Position numbers and translations under genes: made by a program. From contig OY829646.1 in NCBI GenBank assembly GCA_963691815.1, forward strand, positions 496,001 through 560,000: a stretch of 64,000 nt of DNA, written 5' to 3'. Positions 21,185 through 30,245 of this stretch are shown piece by piece. Every line of letters starts with the position of its first letter. The first letter of the stretch is position 1. Source of the stretch: Echiichthys vipera. Taxonomy: Eukaryota > Chordata > Actinopteri > Perciformes > Trachinidae. The notes beneath the pieces are model-generated. The model was given only the letters and a program-made list of their open reading frames with translations, did no database searches and was not told the origin of the DNA.

Positions 21185-22230
21185 TTTAATTTTAGGGAGT
21201 ATTTCAAAGACCTCCGCATTTGAGTGACGTAGCTCCATCTAGTGGCCAAACTCTGGTATTACATCGGTGCAGCTTTTATCAACATTTAACTTCTTCTGCT
21301 TCTTCTGCCCTCTAGGAGCCAAACGTGTGCTAAAGTGCCCTCTAGGAGCCAAAATGTGTGCTAAAGTGCCCTCTAGGAGCCAAAATGCATGCGTAAGTGC
21401 CCTCTAGGAGCCATAATGCGTGTTAAAGTGTCTTCTAGAGCCAAAACGTGTGCTAAAGTGCCCTCTAGGAGCCAAAACATGTGCAAAAGTGCCCTCTAGG
21501 AGCCAAAACGTGTGCTAAAGTGCCCTCTAGAAGCCAAAGGCCCAATTTCAGGAGCCCGGTCCATATTCAACAGAAGGATCCAGAGAACAAAGAGTTAGTG
21601 AGCAGCTTGCTCCATAGCTGCTCATCTCCTCCGTGGAAGCCTCCATGTTGCTTAAACGTATCGTCACTTAAATCCGCCTCAAAACCAACTGATCTGAGAA
21701 TGAAATTAAAAATAAAGCATCTGTCTATCACCAACATACGGGTATGACGTACTAACAGCGTCGGGTCAAAGCTCATAAAGTAAACATGTCACCAAAGGAT
21801 ATAATATGAGCGGACTGAGCAGTTAATATTTCATCTTGGGGAGTATTTCATAGACATCTGCATTTGTCTGACAGTACCTCCATCTAGTGGCCAAACTCTG
21901 GTATTACATCGGTGCAGCTTTTATCAACATTTAACTTCTTCTGCTTTGTTTTCTGTATTTTCATGAGGTTTGAATGTTTAATACAGGTACTGAGAGTTAA
22001 AACCACTAAGTTTATCATCCAGGAGTCTAGATCAGCTGTTCCCAACATTATTATTTAAATAATGGAGTAACGATTACCCCTAAGTGACATGTTTTATGGA
22101 TATTTCTAAATTATTTGCGATGCATAACCATAACGGTGCAGAAAACACGGACAAACTGTTCAATTAACCCGAACGGTGAACACAAGAAATGCAGGAAGTT
22201 TGTGTAAAACGAAGGATATTGGATATAAGT
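21185..22230 (+). repeat. Large inverted repeat, left arm (dispersed element)
   Basis: From the minisatellite at 21313 onwards the sequence matches the reverse complement of 29560-30260 at high similarity, e.g. CCATATTCAACAGAAGGATC, TTAAAAATAAAGCATCTGTC and AGGAGTCTAGATCAGCTGTT. The arm also contains an internal direct repeat: 21198-21300 resembles 21840-21945 (CCATCTAGTGGCCAAACTCT). It continues at 23165-23235 after a Penelope-tail insertion. Coding capacity was not recognised. The element family is unknown to me. Confidence 0.85.
21313..21540 (+). repeat. About 33-bp minisatellite
   Basis: Seven units of AAGTGCCCTCTAGGAGCCAA plus a variable GTGTGCTA-type part. The same unit in reverse complement forms the arrays at 30245-31600. 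Confidence 0.92.
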
Positions 22231-22254
22231 ATAAAAATAATAATACTAATAAGT

Positions 22255-23165
22255 CTGTGAATGTTCTCATGTGTCCAGGTCATCGTTCTCCTCAAAGCAA
22301 TTTCAGTCAAAAGCAACTGGACTCGGTTATTTGTGTAGATAGACGTTTCACCTCACATCCAAGAGGCTTCATCAGTTCATGTACGCATCTGACAAGGCTG
22401 GGACTGGACCAGGACGAGGACCAGGACCAGGCTGGGACTGGTCCAACTAACTGGTGTGGAAATCCAGGTATTTAACCCCTCACAAGGCCGATGATGTCAC
22501 TGGAACCCTTTGTGCTCCAATGACCGTTGTTAGAGCGGCAGTCGTTGGTGGAAGTTGGTTTGGACTTCGTTAGTGCTGGTCCAGTCCCAGCCTGGTCCTG
22601 GTCCTGGTCCAGTCGTTGGTGGAAGTAGGTCTGGTCTTGGTTAGTGCTCTATTGAGTCTTAACGACAGTCGTTGGACTCACAGGAGGACATTTGTGAACA
22701 ATTGTTCTTTGAGGTTAGATTGTTGGGTCTGGGAAGAGGAGTCCAACGACTGTCCTTAAGACTCAATAGAGCGCACTAACCAAGTCCAAACCTACTTCAC
22801 ACCAACGACTGGACCAGGACCAGGACCAGGCTGGGACTGGACCAGCACTAACGAAGTCGAAACCAACTTCCCACCAACGACTTGACCAGGACCAGGACCA
22901 GGACCAGGCTGGGACTGGACCAGCACTAACCAAGTCCGAACCTACTTCCCACCAACGAGTGTCACTCTAACGATGGTCGTTGGCACTTGGAGCACAAAGG
23001 GTTCTAGTGACATCATCTGCCTTGTGAGAGGTTAAATACCTGGATCTCCACACCAGTTAGTTGGACCAGTCCCAGCCTGGTCCTGGTCCTGGTCCTGGTC
23101 CAGTCCCAGCCTGGTCAGATGTGTACATGAATTGATGAAACCTCTTGGATGAGACTGAAATTGCT
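22255..23165. mobile_element. Penelope-like 3' tails in head-to-head inverted pair
   Basis: 22262-22720 is the minus-orientation tail: CTCAAAGCAATTTCAGTCAA matches the reverse complement of the element end at 3340-3360, then the CTGGTGTGG and AGGCCGATGATGTCACTGGA blocks follow in the same relation. 22740-23160 is the plus-orientation tail. The symmetry centre is near 22725. Each half contains a GGACCA(GGACCA)n-type expansion absent from the complete-ORF copy at 3240. The pair interrupts the left arm of the large inverted repeat between AAGGAT and TTGG. Confidence 0.82.
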
Positions 23166-23235
23166 CTGTAGAGAAATTTGGATGAATTTTGAGATCATTA
23201 TTACTGTGAATGTTGAGTTTTCATGTTTTTTTTTC
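23165..23235 (+). repeat. Large inverted repeat, left arm, continuation
   Basis: GATGAATTTTGAGATCATTA and the bases to TTTTCATG match the reverse complement of 29515-29571. Confidence 0.82.
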
Positions 23236-23280
23236 TATTTTAATGTTAAACAATTTATAATATATGTAACGAGTCTTTAC

Positions 23281-24070
23281 TAGGGCTGCAACTAACATTA
23301 TTTTCAGTGTAGATTAATTTGTCGGTCATGTTCATGATTCATTGATTCGGTAAACGGCAGAAAATGGTAAAATGCTGATCAGTGTTTCCCAAAGTCCAAG
23401 ATTAGACGACGTCTTAAAGTGTTTTGTTCACAACTCAAAGATATTCAGTTTCACCTCTCAAAGGCTTCATCAGTTCATGTACGCATCTGACCAGGCTGGG
23501 ACTGGACCAGGACCAGGACCAGGACCAGGACCAGGACCAGGCCAGAACTGGTCCAACTAACTGGTGTGGAGATCCAGGTATTTAACCTCTCACAAGGCCG
23601 ATGATGTCACTGGAACCCTTTGTGCTCCAAGTGCCAATGACCGTCGTTGGAGTCACAGGAGGCCATTTGTGACCAGGCTGGGACTGGACCAGGACCAGGA
23701 CCAGGACCGGGACCAGGACCAGGCTCGGACTGGACCAACTCACTGGTGTGGAGATCGAGGTATTTAACCTCTCACAAGGCCGATGATGTCACATCTTGAT
23801 TTTATGGATATTTTTCACTCTCTGTTTATTTGTTTATTGTGTTTTCCAGTAAAAGTACAAAATTAGATTAGACGACGTCTTAAAGTGTTTTGTTCACAAA
23901 TCAAAGACATTGAGGTCACTGTCAAAGACAAAAGAAACCAGAAAATACTTAAATTTATTAAATTTAGTTTAATTAAGAAGCTGAATTTGGAGATTTTTTA
24001 TTTATTTATGGCTAAAAAAGAAGTCAAGCTGATGAATTATCAAAAGGCGTTTCTTTTGTTTGTTGTTTAA
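23281..24070 (+). mobile_element. Diverged hAT-like MITE split by a Penelope tail
   Basis: Begins AGGGCTGCAACTAAC, the start of a very common teleost MITE, and includes its CAGTGTTTCCCAAAGTCCAA and AAGAAACCAGAAAATACTTA blocks. The middle is interrupted at 23456-23795. About 45 bp (ATTAGACGACGTCTTAAAGT onward) occurs on both sides (23401-23452 and 23868-23918). The right terminal repeat was not recognised. Confidence 0.6.
23456..23795 (-). mobile_element. Penelope-like 3' tail with GGACCA repeats
   Basis: From TTCACCTCTCAAAGGCTTC to AAGGCCGATGATGTCAC, the reverse complement of the tail at 3200-3310, but with two tracts of ACCAGG units and a second CTGGTGTGG block. The tail is therefore partly repeated within itself. 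Confidence 0.8.
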
Positions 24071-24129
24071 TTTTTTTATTTTAAACATCATATAATTTAT
24101 CAGTGTAATTTTCTAACGGTGGATTGTTA

Positions 24130-24785
24130 CTCCAGGTAGGAGATGAGTCCTGACCCCAAGTGAAGGAGTTCAAGTACCTCAGGATCTTGTTCACGAGTGA
24201 GGGGACGATGGAGCGTGAGTTTGGCCGGAGAATCAGAGCAGCGGGGGCGGTGCTGCAGTCACTCTACCGCACTGTTGTCATGGAAAGAGAGCTGAGGAAG
24301 GCAAAGCTCTGGATCTACCGGTCAATCTTGGTTCCTACCCTCACCTGTGGTCATGAAAGCTGGGTCAGGACCCAAAGAACCAGGTCGCGGGTCCAAGCGT
24401 CTGAAATGTGTTTCCTCAGGAGGGGGGCTGGAGTCTCCCTTAGAGAGAGGGGGAGAAGTTCAGGCATCCGTGAGGAACTTGGAGTAGAGCCGCTGCTCCT
24501 TTGCGTTGAAAGGAGCCAGTTGAGGTGGTTCAGGATCATCTGGTAAGGATGAACCCTGAGCGCCTCCCTAGGGAGGTGTTCCAGACACGTCCAGCTGGGA
24601 GGAGGCCTCGGGGAAGACCCAGGACCAGGGGGAGAGATTAGATCTCCACACTGGCCTGGGAACGCCTCAGGATCCCCCAGTTAGAGCTGGTTAATGAGGC
24701 CCGGGAAAGGGAAGTTTGGGGTCCCCTGCTGGAGCTGCTGCCCCCAAGACCCGACCCCGGATAAGAGGCTGAAGATGAGAATTTT
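24130..24785 (+). mobile_element. RTE-type LINE (Rex3-like) 3' part
   Basis: Ends in CCCGACCCCGGATAAGAGGC and TGAAGATGAG, the standard tail of this fish LINE. Other pieces of the same family lie at 32705-33010, 33470-33870 and 34325-34556. Confidence 0.75.
24160..24546 (+). pseudogene. LINE ORF C-terminal fragment
   Basis: 128 codons reading EFKYLRILFTSEGTMEREFG, then the LWIYRSILVPTLTCGHESW block and the REELGVEPLLLCVERSQLRW block, which are the end of the RT and the C-terminal region in fish RTE-like LINEs. Homology continues in another frame after 24546 (RPAGRRPRGRPRTRWRD at about 24590). The methionine is internal; the domain is 5'-truncated. Confidence 0.75.
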
Positions 24786-25113
24786 CCCAGGACGAGTCTG
24801 TTTATATCTTAATTAATAATCCAAATGTACCTTTTATTAACTTTCTCATTTCAATTCCCCCATTTTTTAAATTTATTCTAAATTTTGAAACGTGTGTGTC
24901 TATTTATGAATTTCTTTATTTTGAAATTAAATAAATAAAAGGAAAGTTAGTAGTTTAATAGGAAAGTAAATAAAAAGGAGGAATTAATACAAAGGCAAAT
25001 AAATAAAGAAGCTAATTAAAACAATTAAGAGATTTAATTAATTAATTATTGTCTTGATTTATTTTCCATTTTATTTCCAGTACATTAAAAAGCATATTGT
25101 TTTATACAACAAG
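24786..25113. other. AT-rich spacer
   Basis: No genes or transposon ends seen between the LINE tail and pogo copy B. Confidence 0.5.
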
Positions 25114-25871
25114 TACCGTATTTTCCGCACTATAAGGCGCACCTAAAAACCTTCAAATGTCTCCTTATAATCCGGTGCGCCTTATATATGGACCAATATT
25201 GAGCCACAACAGGTCTTGCAACTACAGTAAGCAGCCGCCGACTCTATTTTCCCCCGTAGAAGAAGTAACGCGCGGTGCATGTTGAGATATACGACTGGGC
25301 GAAGCGTGCCGTTTCATTTCCATTTGTGTGTTTCTGTAAAGAGCCCAAAACGGCTCCTATTAAGAGACACGCTTACGACGCAGAGTTTCAACTCAAGGCC
25401 ATTAGTCACGCAGCAGAACACGGGAATAGAGCAGCAGCCAGAGAGTTTAACATGAACCAATCAATGGTGCGGAAGTGGAGGAAGCAACAAGATGACGTGC
25501 GCCAAGAAAAGAAAGCTAAACAGAGTTTTCGAGGGAACAGAGCGAGATGTGTTCGTACAATCACTATTCGACTGAAGGCAACAGCGCTAGCCAATACTAT
25601 CCAGCTGCAGACCTGGAGCACAAGCCCCACACTGGACACAAGCCCCTTGCTTGACGGAAGAGACGCAAAAGTTTTTTTTTCAAGTGAGGGGCTTGTGACA
25701 ATTGAGGGGCTTGTGTCAAGTGAGGGGCTTGTGCTCCGGGTCTGCAGCTGGATGCTACTCGCGCTAGCACGCAAACTTAGCATCAATTAATTTAGAGGCG
25801 GTCCTTAACGTGACCCCAGCCTCGACTGTAGCGTCTATTCTATTCTTCCTTATAGTGCGGAAAATACAGTA
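25114..25871 (+). mobile_element. Pogo-like DNA transposon, copy B
   Basis: TACCGTATTTTCCGCACTAT at the left and ATAGTGCGGAAAATACAGTA at the right, with TA at both borders. It encodes the DNA-binding domain on the plus strand and carries three copies of the 18-bp minisatellite (about 25679-25735). The right part is shared with the tandem duplication. Confidence 0.83.
25275..25790 (+). CDS. Pogo-like transposase DNA-binding domain
   Basis: KRHAYDAEFQLKAISHAAEH begins at about residue 30 and runs through AAREFNMNQSMVRKWRK, a helix-turn-helix of Brinker/CENP-B N-terminal type, then a basic tail ending in FRGNRAR. The usual start MAPIKRH is here TAPIKRH, so ATG became ACG and the open frame begins further upstream. 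After residue about 115 the frame enters non-coding MITE and minisatellite sequence. No DDE catalytic domain is present, so the element is non-autonomous. Translation is doubtful. Confidence 0.6.
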   Translation: MHVEIYDWAKRAVSFPFVCFCKEPKTAPIKRHAYDAEFQLKAISHAAEHGNRAAAREFNMNQSMVRKWRKQQDDVRQEKKAKQSFRGNRARCVRTITIRLKATALANTIQLQTWSTSPTLDTSPLLDGRDAKVFFSSEGLVTIEGLVSSEGLVLRVCSWMLLALARKLSIN

Positions 25872-27152
25872 ATGTATTAATTTATTTTGGCAGGTTCAGC
25901 CTCCCCATAAAAATATGGTAAAATCCCAGGTGTCGCCTCAGTGTGACCCCTGTTTGGATCTTCTCCGGAATCCCACCTTCAACTTTGCCCTTTTCTCCAC
26001 AGAAATGCAGCTTTTACAGCAGAAGTGCAGCCTGATGTGGCTGCTGAACTTCTGGTCTCTGACGCCGTAGATGAGCGGACTGAGCAGACGCGGGAGCACG
26101 TTGGCCAACAGGAACACGGTGAAGAGGATGTTGGTGCGTTGCCGGGGCCAGGTGGTGAGTAGAATAAGGTTGATGAAGGGAGAGATGGAGGTCAGCATGC
26201 AGAGGAGGAACTGGACCCCGTGTAGCAGGATGGTGTTCCTGGCTTTTTTGGCCACAGCCTGGTTAGAACCAGAAACTGCCCAGGCAGCGCAGAGGACCTT
26301 CAGGTAGGTGATGAACACAGTAAGGAAGACGAAGGAAAACACAAGGACCTGAGGGGAAGACGTGAAGACACGTAACATCTGTAAAGTCAATAAAACTACT
26401 GCACGTGGACCAAGTGTCGCCTCCTGAGACCATCCTGATCTCTGAGCTCTGTTGTATTTTACTCTCAGATCAGTCTGGTAACGTGCGGCTGAGAAAATTT
26501 GGAGAAGTTTGCCAAGCGACCGACCAATCAGTGTTGGTTTGGAGGCGGATTTAAGCGACGAAATGTTTAAACAACATGGAGGCTTCCACGGATGAGATGA
26601 GCGCAGCTATCGAATAGACTTAAGCTAAGAGAACCCAAGTTAATAAAAGGTACGATTGGATTAGTACCGTATTTTCCGCGCTATAAGGCGTATTTTCCGC
26701 GCTATAAGACGCATTATAAGGCGCATTGAATAGACGCCAAAGTCGAGGCTAGGGTTACGTTAAGGACCGCCTCTAAATTCATTGATGTTAAGTTTGCGTG
26801 CTAGCCCGAGTAGCATCCAGCTGCAGACCCGGAGCACAAGCCCCTCACTTGACAAAAAACACTTTTGCGTCACTTCCGTCAAGCAAGGGGCTAATGACAA
26901 GTGAGGGGCTTGTGTCAAGTGAGGGGCTTGTGTCGGGGGGGGGGGGGCTTGTGACAAGTGAAGGGCTTGTGACAAGTGAGGGGCTTGTGTCAAGTGAGGG
27001 GCTTGTGACAAGTGAGGGGCTTGTGACAAGTGAGGGGCTTGTGTCAAGTGAGGGGCTTGTGTCAAGTGAGGGGCTCGTGACAAGTGAGGGGCTCGTGTCA
27101 AGTGAGGGGCTTGTGACAAGTGAGGGGCTTGTGTCAAGTGAGGGGCTTGTGA
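25681..27152. repeat. Tandem duplication, unit 1 (1,472 bp)
   Basis: Sequence from 25681 repeats from 27153 with constant offset 1,472 through the receptor exon and the left part of the next pogo copy (25741 to 27213, 25938 to 27410, 26760 to 28232). Both breakpoints lie in the 18-bp minisatellite, which suggests unequal exchange between repeats. I saw essentially no differences apart from a homopolymer G run. Confidence 0.92.
25938..26348 (-). pseudogene. Odorant receptor terminal exon, duplicate copy A
   Basis: Identical protein to 27410-27820. It is open from the CCCCTCAG|GTC acceptor (26348) to its stop for 136 codons. It lies downstream of the other copy, so a transcript of the gene would meet copy B first; copy A is either unused, an alternative last exon, or an assembly duplicate. 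See 27410-27820 for domain details. Confidence 0.8.
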
Positions 27153-27343
27153 CAAGTGAGGGGCTTGTGACAATTGAGGGGCTTGTGTCAAGTGAGGGGC
27201 TTGTGCTCCGGGTCTGCAGCTGGATGCTACTCGCGCTAGCACGCAAACTTAGCATCAATTAATTTAGAGGCGGTCCTTAACGTGACCCCAGCCTCGACTG
27301 TAGCGTCTATTCTATTCTTCCTTATAGTGCGGAAAATACAGTA
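26665..27343. mobile_element. Pogo-like DNA transposon, copy C
   Basis: Starts TACCGTATTTTCCGCGCTAT with a second partial terminal repeat immediately after it (TATTTTCCGCGCTATAAGAC) and ends ATAGTGCGGAAAATACAGTA. The coding region is replaced by the minisatellite at 26898-27205. The right half belongs to unit 2 of the tandem duplication. Confidence 0.8.
26898..27205 (+). repeat. 18-bp minisatellite inside pogo copy C
   Basis: Unit CTTGTGACAAGTGAGGGG alternating with CTTGTGTCAAGTGAGGGG, about 17 copies, plus a G run near 26936-26947. The length is a multiple of three, so long frames open on both strands (SEGLVT on plus, TSPSLV and SQAPHL on minus); these are artefacts. Confidence 0.95.
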
Positions 27344-28624
27344 ATGTATTAATTTATTTTGGCAGGTTCAGCCTCCCCATAAAAATATGGTAAAATCCCA
27401 GGTGTCGCCTCAGTGTGACCCCTGTTTGGATCTTCTCCGGAATCCCACCTTCAACTTTGCCCTTTTCTCCACAGAAATGCAGCTTTTACAGCAGAAGTGC
27501 AGCCTGATGTGGCTGCTGAACTTCTGGTCTCTGACGCCGTAGATGAGCGGACTGAGCAGACGCGGGAGCACGTTGGCCAACAGGAACACGGTGAAGAGGA
27601 TGTTGGTGCGTTGCCGGGGCCAGGTGGTGAGTAGAATAAGGTTGATGAAGGGAGAGATGGAGGTCAGCATGCAGAGGAGGAACTGGACCCCGTGTAGCAG
27701 GATGGTGTTCCTGGCTTTTTTGGCCACAGCCTGGTTAGAACCAGAAACTGCCCAGGCAGCGCAGAGGACCTTCAGGTAGGTGATGAACACAGTAAGGAAG
27801 ACGAAGGAAAACACAAGGACCTGAGGGGAAGACGTGAAGACACGTAACATCTGTAAAGTCAATAAAACTACTGCACGTGGACCAAGTGTCGCCTCCTGAG
27901 ACCATCCTGATCTCTGAGCTCTGTTGTATTTTACTCTCAGATCAGTCTGGTAACGTGCGGCTGAGAAAATTTGGAGAAGTTTGCCAAGCGACCGACCAAT
28001 CAGTGTTGGTTTGGAGGCGGATTTAAGCGACGAAATGTTTAAACAACATGGAGGCTTCCACGGATGAGATGAGCGCAGCTATCGAATAGACTTAAGCTAA
28101 GAGAACCCAAGTTAATAAAAGGTACGATTGGATTAGTACCGTATTTTCCGCGCTATAAGGCGTATTTTCCGCGCTATAAGACGCATTATAAGGCGCATTG
28201 AATAGACGCCAAAGTCGAGGCTAGGGTTACGTTAAGGACCGCCTCTAAATTCATTGATGTTAAGTTTGCGTGCTAGCCCGAGTAGCATCCAGCTGCAGAC
28301 CCGGAGCACAAGCCCCTCACTTGACAAAAAACACTTTTGCGTCACTTCCGTCAAGCAAGGGGCTAATGACAAGTGAGGGGCTTGTGTCAAGTGAGGGGCT
28401 TGTGTCGGGGGGGGGGGGGGGGGGGCTTGTGACAAGTGAAGGGCTTGTGACAAGTGAGGGGCTTGTGTCAAGTGAGGGGCTTGTGACAAGTGAGGGGCTT
28501 GTGACAAGTGAGGGGCTTGTGTCAAGTGAGGGGCTTGTGTCAAGTGAGGGGCTCGTGACAAGTGAGGGGCTCGTGTCAAGTGAGGGGCTCGTGACAAGTG
28601 AGGGGCTTGTGTCAAGTGAGGGGC
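27153..28624. repeat. Tandem duplication, unit 2
   Basis: Second copy of 25681-27152. The right border is uncertain by some tens of bases because it falls in the minisatellite and a G run differs in length (about 28407-28424). Confidence 0.88.
27410..27820 (-). pseudogene. Odorant receptor exon 4, copy B
   Basis: Open for 136 codons and a stop. It begins with VLVFSFVFLTVFITYLKVLC (helix 5), KKARNTILLHGVQFLLCMLT (loop 3 and helix 6) and VLPRLLSPLIYGVRDQKF (helix 7 with the family's P-x-I-Y signature), then a cysteine-containing basic tail. Acceptor: TCTTCCCCTCAG|GTC. It continues exon 3 in phase 0. Helices 5-7 are complete and no lesion is visible. Confidence 0.85.
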
Positions 28625-28806
28625 TTGTGACAAGTGAGGGGCTTGTGACAAGTGAGGGGCTTGTGTCAAGTGAGGGGCTTGTTACAAGTGAGGGGCTTGT
28701 GACAAGTGAGGGGCTTTTGTCAAGTGAGGGGCTTGTGTCAAGTGAGGGGCTTGTGACAATTAAGGGGCTTGTGACAAGTGAGGGGCTTGTGTCAAGTGAG
28801 GGGCTT
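28370..28806 (+). repeat. 18-bp minisatellite inside pogo copy D
   Basis: About 23 units of CTTGTG(A/T)CAAGTGAGGGG plus an 18-base G run at about 28407-28424. The longest of the four versions of this array. Confidence 0.95.
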
Positions 28807-28849
28807 GTGCTCCGGGTCAGCAGCTGGATAGTATTGGCTAGCGCTGTTG

Positions 28850-29142
28850 CCTTCAGTCGAATAGTGATTGTACAGACACTTCTCCTTGCTGCTCTCGGTT
28901 CAACAACCCACTGTTGGAGTTTGTCCTCCAGCTGCTGTCCAGCCATCTCGCTCTGTTCCCTCGGAAACTCTGTTAAGTCTTCTTTACTTGGCGCAGGTCG
29001 TCTCGTTGCTTCCTCCACTTCCGCACCATTGATTGGTTCATGTTAAACTCTCTGGCTGCTGCTCTATTCCCTTGTTCTACTGCGTGACTAATGGCCTTGA
29101 GTTAAAACTCTGCGTCGTAAGCGTGTCTCTTAATAGGAGCCA
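28850..29142 (-). pseudogene. Pogo-like transposase DNA-binding domain, decayed
   Basis: Starts MAPIKRHAYDAEF at 29142 on the minus strand, with a stop after DAEF and another after KKT. NMNQSMVRKWRKQ and FRGNRARW follow, then LEDKLQQWV, the beginning of the second DNA-binding helix set, in another frame. It preserves more of the domain than copies A and B, including the part past FRGNRAR. Confidence 0.7.
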
Positions 29143-29514
29143 TTTTGGGCTCTTTACACAAACACATGATTGGAAATGAAACGGCACGCTTCGCGCAGTC
29201 AGATATCTCAACATGCACCGCGCGTTACTTCTTCTACGGGGGAAAATAGAGTCGGCGGCTGCTTACCGTAGTTGCGAGACCTGTTGTGGCTCAATATTGG
29301 TCCATATATAAGGCGCACCGGATTATAGGGCGCACTGAGACATTTGAAGGTTTTTAGGTGTGCCTTATAGCAAGGACATTTAAGGTATTTAAGTTATAAA
29401 CAGGATGAGGGCACGATAAACAGTCTTGTCCTGGGTAAGAACATTTACACTGATAAAACAACAAACACGCTGAAAAGAAACGCTTGTTATATGATGTTTA
29501 AAATCTTTTAAAAA

Positions 29515-30245
29515 ACATGAAAACTCAACATTCACAGAAATAATGATCTCAAAATTCACCCAAATCCTTTGTTTTACCCAAACTTCTTGCAGTTCTTCTG
29601 TTCACCGTTCGGGTAAATTGAACAGTTTGTCCGTGCTTTCTGCACCGTTATGGTTAAGCATTGCAAATCATTTAGAAATATCCACAAAACATGTCACTTG
29701 GGGGTCATTCGTTACTCTGTTATTTAAATAATAATGTTGGGAACAGCTGATCTAGACTCCTGGATGATAAACTCAGTGGTTTTAACTCTCAGTACCTGTA
29801 TTAAACATTCAAACCTCATGAAAATACAGAAAACAAAGCAGAAGAAGTTAAATGTTGGTAAAAGCTGCACCAATGTAAGACCAGAGTTTGGCCACTAGAT
29901 GAAGCTACGTCACACAAATGCAGAAGTCTATGAAATACTCCCCAAGATGAAATACTGCTCAGTCCGCTCATATAATATCCTTTGCCGACATGTTGTTTAC
30001 TTTATGAGCTTTGCCCCGCCGCTGTTAGTACGTCATACCCATATGTTGGTGATAGACAGATGCTTTATTTTTAATTTTATTCTCAGATCAGTTGGTTTTG
30101 AGGCGGATTTTAGTGACGATACGTTCAGTGTAAACAACATGGAGGCTTCCACGGATGAGATGAGGAGCTATGGAGCAAGCCGCTCACTAACTCTTTGTTC
30201 TCTGGATCCTTCTGTTGAATATGGACCGGGCTCCTGAAATTGGGC
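29515..30245 (-). repeat. Large inverted repeat, right arm
   Basis: Reverse complement of 21541-22225 plus 23170-23235. Here the element is not split by Penelope sequence, so it shows the original structure. A frame at 29899-30237 (112 codons) has no recognisable domain. Confidence 0.85.

Larger units (their letters stand above)
28137..29387 (-). mobile_element. Pogo-like DNA transposon, copy D
   Basis: Left end TACCGTATTTTCCGCGCTAT as in copy C; the right end TTTAGGTGTGCCTTATAGC...AAGGTA is more diverged. Longest of the four copies: besides the minisatellite it keeps the DNA-binding exon on the minus strand (28850-29140). It lies in intron 3 of the odorant receptor. Confidence 0.78.

Noticed and set aside
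26071..26307. Plus-strand 78-codon frame, also at 27543-27779
   Set aside because: Shadow of the odorant receptor exon on the other strand.
26890..28806. CRISPR-like array
   Set aside because: Units are contiguous without unique spacers, and the context is a vertebrate transposon.
26760..29046. Frames of up to 258 codons on both strands in the 18-bp array
   Set aside because: The unit length is a multiple of three, so all frames stay open; no coding signal beyond repetition.
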